DNA from: Mastacembelus armatus
Lineage: Eukaryota; Chordata; Actinopteri; Synbranchiformes; Mastacembelidae
Length of the DNA: 64,000 bases
Assembly: GCF_900324485.2 (NCBI RefSeq)
Contig: NC_046635.1
Span: forward strand, 20,587,122 to 20,651,121
Reading direction: 5' to 3'
The notes below the pieces were generated by a model. That model made no database searches. It saw nothing but the letters and a program-made list of their open reading frames with translations, and was not told the origin of the DNA. A program made the position numbers and the translations under genes. Shown in pieces: positions 60,453 to 64,000 of this stretch (position 1 is the first letter of the stretch; each line of letters starts with the position of its first letter).

Positions 60453-61260
60453 TGTGTGGGTTTATGAGAGTGAGAGACAGAGTGAGAGAGCAAATAATAC
60501 AGCAGCTTTCAGACATGCTTGTGTCACATTGTGCCCCAGGCTTTGTTGAGGTCCTTGAGGACCATGGACTGGGAGATTCTGCTCTAAATATCTTGGTGTT
60601 GAAACTTTGAAGTGTTTGTGTTTCCACCTTCAACCACCAAGAGGCAGTCTTATATTTTAGAAAATAATTGTAAGTGTGCTGCATGAGGTCAGTGAAATGA
60701 GCTTCAGTTGTTGCTGCTTTGTGTGTGTGAAAGAGAGAGAGAGAGAGTGAGAGACAGAGAGTGTAAGAGCAAATAATAGAGCTGCTTTCAGACATGCTTT
60801 GTGTCACATTGTGCCCCAGGCTTTGCACAGGTTTGTATATCTGTGGTTTGTATATTTGATAAGGAAACTTCTAACAACAGCAAACGGTGAGCTGCAAAGA
60901 ACTTTACCTACAAACATGGCAACATGCATCACTATTAAGTCTCTAAGTAGTAGCCTTTCAGTGGTGTTCAAGAGCAGATAACAGATACTATGTTCAGTTC
61001 GGTAATACCTGTATTTAATAATAGCATGCTTGGCTTCCTTTAAACATGACTCATTTGAGTTGTCAAATACTGAACATACTTGAAGTGTGTGTACAGGTCT
61101 GTGCAGGTGGCTGTGTAGACTTGGTCAGTGCCTTCCAGGCTCAGAACAAAGTTGTCCTTGGTTTAAATATATAACAATGTTTTGACTATTTCATCCTTCA
61201 AACACCCACCAAACCTGTGAGTTTTATTTAGTCTTAATATTAACACAACTTGTTTGTTTT

Positions 61261-62760
61261 CTTTTAGTCTCAGATTACTTCAGTCATGCATGAGGATGGT
61301 AAAGGAAGACTTCCTTAGAGATTTACTTAATTGCACAACTTTGCAGAACCTAATCCTGTGCCTGTTGAAAATAAAACGTAAACGGAAGAATGTAGTGCTG
61401 TACATTCAGCAGAGTTGTACTGAGAGTGAGGGGAAAAAAAAAAAAAAAAAAAACAGGAAGTGTTCTCTTCAGCCCATCTGGTTTAGTATTCAGTCTGCCT
61501 TAACAATATGAAGCAAATGTTTAGGAAAGCCAAGAGTGTCGTATTGTAAGTTTGCTACTAATTCATTTATTTTCTTGAAAGTTAGCAATCTTGTCATGAG
61601 ATTTCTAAATGTTTTAATATATGAAGAAAAAGGACAACTGTTTTGTAGCTTGTGAATTAATAACTTTACAACATGAACTATTTGCCAAATCATTTGAGGA
61701 TTACGTTTTAAGAAAGTGTTACAGACTATGATAATATATTTAGAGTTTGCTATAGTCCAGTGCATGCAGGATATTCTTTTCACTTATGTTGATCATCTGC
61801 ATTGAACTACTGGCATTCAACAACAGATATCTGTATGAATGTTTTCACACAAGCCTCACACTGTCTCATAGGCGACTCGTTCTTGCTGTTAAAAATTTGC
61901 TCTTGTTGGATGACTTAATGAACTCCTTGTCAGTAACACTGAAATTGTATTGTAGTGTAGTGCACAACAAATGTTATTTTTGACGGGACACAAAACTTGC
62001 AGCATAAACCTACATGTAGGCAGCAATTCACACCCACAAGGTCACATCGCATTCAATAGGACCTAGTGCACTGCCTGTGTGAAAAGTAAAAATAGAAGAT
62101 AGACTACATGTGTCTAACCATTATAGAGTATTTTTGCTGTTTACAACATTGCAGTTCAGGCTCATTGCGCTATCTTGAGTTCTCCAGTTGGGGAAAAAAA
62201 AAAAAAAGATACTCATATAACTGTTGTGAGGGTGGGGCAGGAAGTACAGTTCCTCTGGCTTTTGTTTTGTTTTGGTCTTAACTATCAGGTGAGTCATGTT
62301 GTTGACGAGTGCCATTAGTAGTTAGTATCTTGTGCGTGCTGGTGTTAAAGTGAAATGGAGATTTTATTGAATAATTTTCTTTGATTCAGGATTAGACTTG
62401 TCATCCGTAAGAAAATAGCATGGGCTCTATTATACATGTAGAAGTTTCTCTATGCAGATTTAACAGCTATAAAACAAGTACAGCTCAAGGGGATTAGGCT
62501 TTAACACAGAATGCACTTGCAGCTCTTGGCACTAAACAGTGCTCTAATTTCCTGAAAAGGCTCCATGTGCCACATCCACGTGAGGACAGGCGAAAGGATT
62601 CTTTTCACACAGAGAGAGAAATGAAAGGAACATCATTGTTGTGCTGTTTAGAGCAGCCTTCACCTCATAGACTATCAGTCCTGTGTGTGCACACATTTTC
62701 TGGGTTACTTAATAACTATGTGCTTTTTTGTGTTTTTTTCCCCATTCTGTTTATATTTCA
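61261..62760. other. Spacer before the fourth UGT gene
   Basis: Unique AT-rich sequence with an A tract at 61435-61453. It ends at the acceptor TTTATATTTCAG (62760), so part of it is probably the 5' intron of the next gene. No first exon was identified. Confidence 0.45.
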
Positions 62761-62787
62761 GACTGAACTGTTTGAGAGGATTTGAAG

Positions 62788-64000
62788 ATGTTTTTGTCGT
62801 TGGTTACTGTTTTTGCTCTTTTGGCTGCCACCATTCCAGTTGCCCATGGTGGAAAAATTTTAGTGTTTCCACATGATGGCAGCCACTGGGTGAACATGAA
62901 GGTGCTCGTTGAGGAGCTGCATTCAAGGGGACACACTGTGACGGTGATTCGGGCCACAGACAGCTGGTACATCAGTGAAACATCTCCACATTACAGTACT
63001 GTGATGGTAGATGTTGCTGGTGGTGGAAACGAGGATTTTTTTCGTCTCTTTGTCTCTGAGGTGATTAAAATTAAACGAAGCAAGGGGTCTGCGTGGGCTC
63101 GTTTGGCCTTAGACATGGAGTTAAAAGAGAAGTTCTTTGAATTGCACAAGAAAGTGTCTGAAGTGGTCGTGCACATGTTTGAAAATAAAGAGTTGATAAA
63201 ATTCTTTCAAGAAACCAAGTATGATGCAGTTTTGACAGACCCTGCTAACGGAGGAGGAGTACTGCTGGCTCACTACCTCGGATTGCCGTTAGTGTTTAAC
63301 GCTCGATGGACTGTTCATGGTGAGGCCCATTTTGCTGTTGCACCCTCTCCACTTTCCTATGTTCCACTTCCACCCTCAGAATTAACAGACCAAATGACTT
63401 TCTTTGAGAGAGTGAAAAATATGGTTTTTTACACCATGAGGATGCATCTGTACAAACAGGCAGTTGGATCGCATTATTCGGAATTGACCTACCGGTACAT
63501 AGGCCCAGATGTAGACTACTTCTCCCTATTTCAAGCAGCAGACCTGTGGCTGATGAGAGTGGACTTTGTATTTGAGTTCCCGCGTCCCACCATGCCTAAT
63601 ATTGTTTACATGGGAGGATTTCAGTGCAAACCTTCAAAACCTCTGCCACAACACCTGGAGGAGTTTGTAGAGAGTTCAGGAGAGCACGGAGTCATAATTA
63701 TGTCTCTTGGGACTTTGATTGGAGAGCTTCCACATGACCTGTCTGATGAGATTGCTGCAGCTTTTGCCAAATTACCTCAAAAAGTCATCTGGAGGCATAA
63801 AGGTGACAGACCAGCCACTTTGGGGAACAACACTTTATTAGTTGAGTGGATGCCACAGAACGATCTGTTAGGACATCCAAAGATTAAACTGTTTGTAAGT
63901 CATGGAGGAACAAATGGAATCTATGAGGCTATATATCACGGGGTCCCAATTGTAGGTATACCCATTGTGTTTGATCAAGCCGACAACCTCTCCAGACTGA
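62788..64000 (+). CDS. UDP-glucuronosyltransferase, UGT5-like, divergent copy, 3' cut by window
   Basis: An open frame runs from ATG at 62788 to the window end, 404 codons without a stop. A signal peptide (MFLSLVTVFALLAATIPVAH) is followed by a GSHW histidine, the acceptor domain, LTDPANGG with the catalytic Asp, IIMSLGTL, and the first part of the UGT signature (WMPQNDLLGHP, SHGGTNGIYEAIYHG). It breaks off at FDQADNLSRL, so the TM helix and tail are not seen. A splice acceptor ends at 62760, leaving a 27-base leader in the coding exon. The N-terminal half differs widely from copies 1-3, while the stretch LWLMRVDFVFE to GNNTLL is close to theirs, as expected for shared sugar-donor function or past conversion. 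Confidence 0.9.
   Translation, partial: MFLSLVTVFALLAATIPVAHGGKILVFPHDGSHWVNMKVLVEELHSRGHTVTVIRATDSWYISETSPHYSTVMVDVAGGGNEDFFRLFVSEVIKIKRSKGSAWARLALDMELKEKFFELHKKVSEVVVHMFENKELIKFFQETKYDAVLTDPANGGGVLLAHYLGLPLVFNARWTVHGEAHFAVAPSPLSYVPLPPSELTDQMTFFERVKNMVFYTMRMHLYKQAVGSHYSELTYRYIGPDVDYFSLFQAADLWLMRVDFVFEFPRPTMPNIVYMGGFQCKPSKPLPQHLEEFVESSGEHGVIIMSLGTLIGELPHDLSDEIAAAFAKLPQKVIWRHKGDRPATLGNNTLLVEWMPQNDLLGHPKIKLFVSHGGTNGIYEAIYHGVPIVGIPIVFDQADNLSRL

Larger units (their letters stand above)
56876..61260 (+). repeat. UGT tandem unit 3
   Basis: Third unit. It lacks the 15-bp-TIR MITE but has a SINE tail, the only whole hAT-like MITE, another small MITE, and a local duplication: the stretch from CTCTAAATATCTTGGTGTT to GTGCCCCAGGCTTT occurs at about 60067-60545 and again at about 60582-60830. 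Confidence 0.75.

Noticed and set aside
1-64000. CRISPR arrays, operons, ribosome binding sites, phage or bacterial elements
   Set aside because: The window is vertebrate nuclear DNA with spliced genes; no regular spacer arrays or prokaryotic signals are present.

Overview
This is vertebrate nuclear DNA, almost certainly from a teleost fish, probably a percomorph. The evidence is short GT-AG introns, fish-type tRNA-derived SINEs, hAT-like and other MITEs, a Penelope-like relic, and a tandem array of UDP-glucuronosyltransferase (UGT) genes whose whole coding region lies in one exon, the arrangement known for the fish UGT5 family. No tools were run; every exon boundary was read by hand from splice signals, reading phase and remembered vertebrate homologues.

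Layout. (1) 1-15.4 kb has no gene I can support. A CpG-rich edge (1-400) may be the promoter or first exon of a neighbour, and the rest is AT-rich DNA with SINEs, LINE scraps and microsatellites. (2) 15.5-45.8 kb is the neuronal nicotinic acetylcholine receptor cluster: chrnb4 (+), chrna3 (+) and chrna5 (-), the same order and orientation as CHRNB4-CHRNA3-CHRNA5 in mammals. Their products would form ganglionic/habenular-type alpha3-beta4(-alpha5) channels. (3) Between chrna3 and chrna5 lie a 10-exon gene for a two-Ig transmembrane receptor of leukocyte-receptor style (33.5-36.6 kb), a Penelope-like relic (37.15-37.9 kb) and a decayed UGT fragment (38.4-38.75 kb). (4) 47.5-64 kb holds a UGT array: three nearly identical genes in units of about 4.4-4.7 kb, then a divergent fourth gene cut by the window edge.

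Most notable points. chrna5 has lost the adjacent cysteine pair that defines alpha subunits; an Asn-Ser-Ser glycosylation sequon occupies that place. chrna5 also carries an extra 88-bp intron and a GC donor. An undescribed-looking immune-type receptor, with the 36-bp second leader exon typical of leukocyte receptor complex genes, sits inside the receptor cluster. The three UGT copies are almost identical except for one block of about 54 residues in the N-terminal substrate-binding half, which suggests a diversifying cassette in an otherwise homogenised array. One copy also lost the conserved Ser-x-Gly motif. The UGT pseudogene beyond chrna5 shows that the UGT family once reached further into the cluster.
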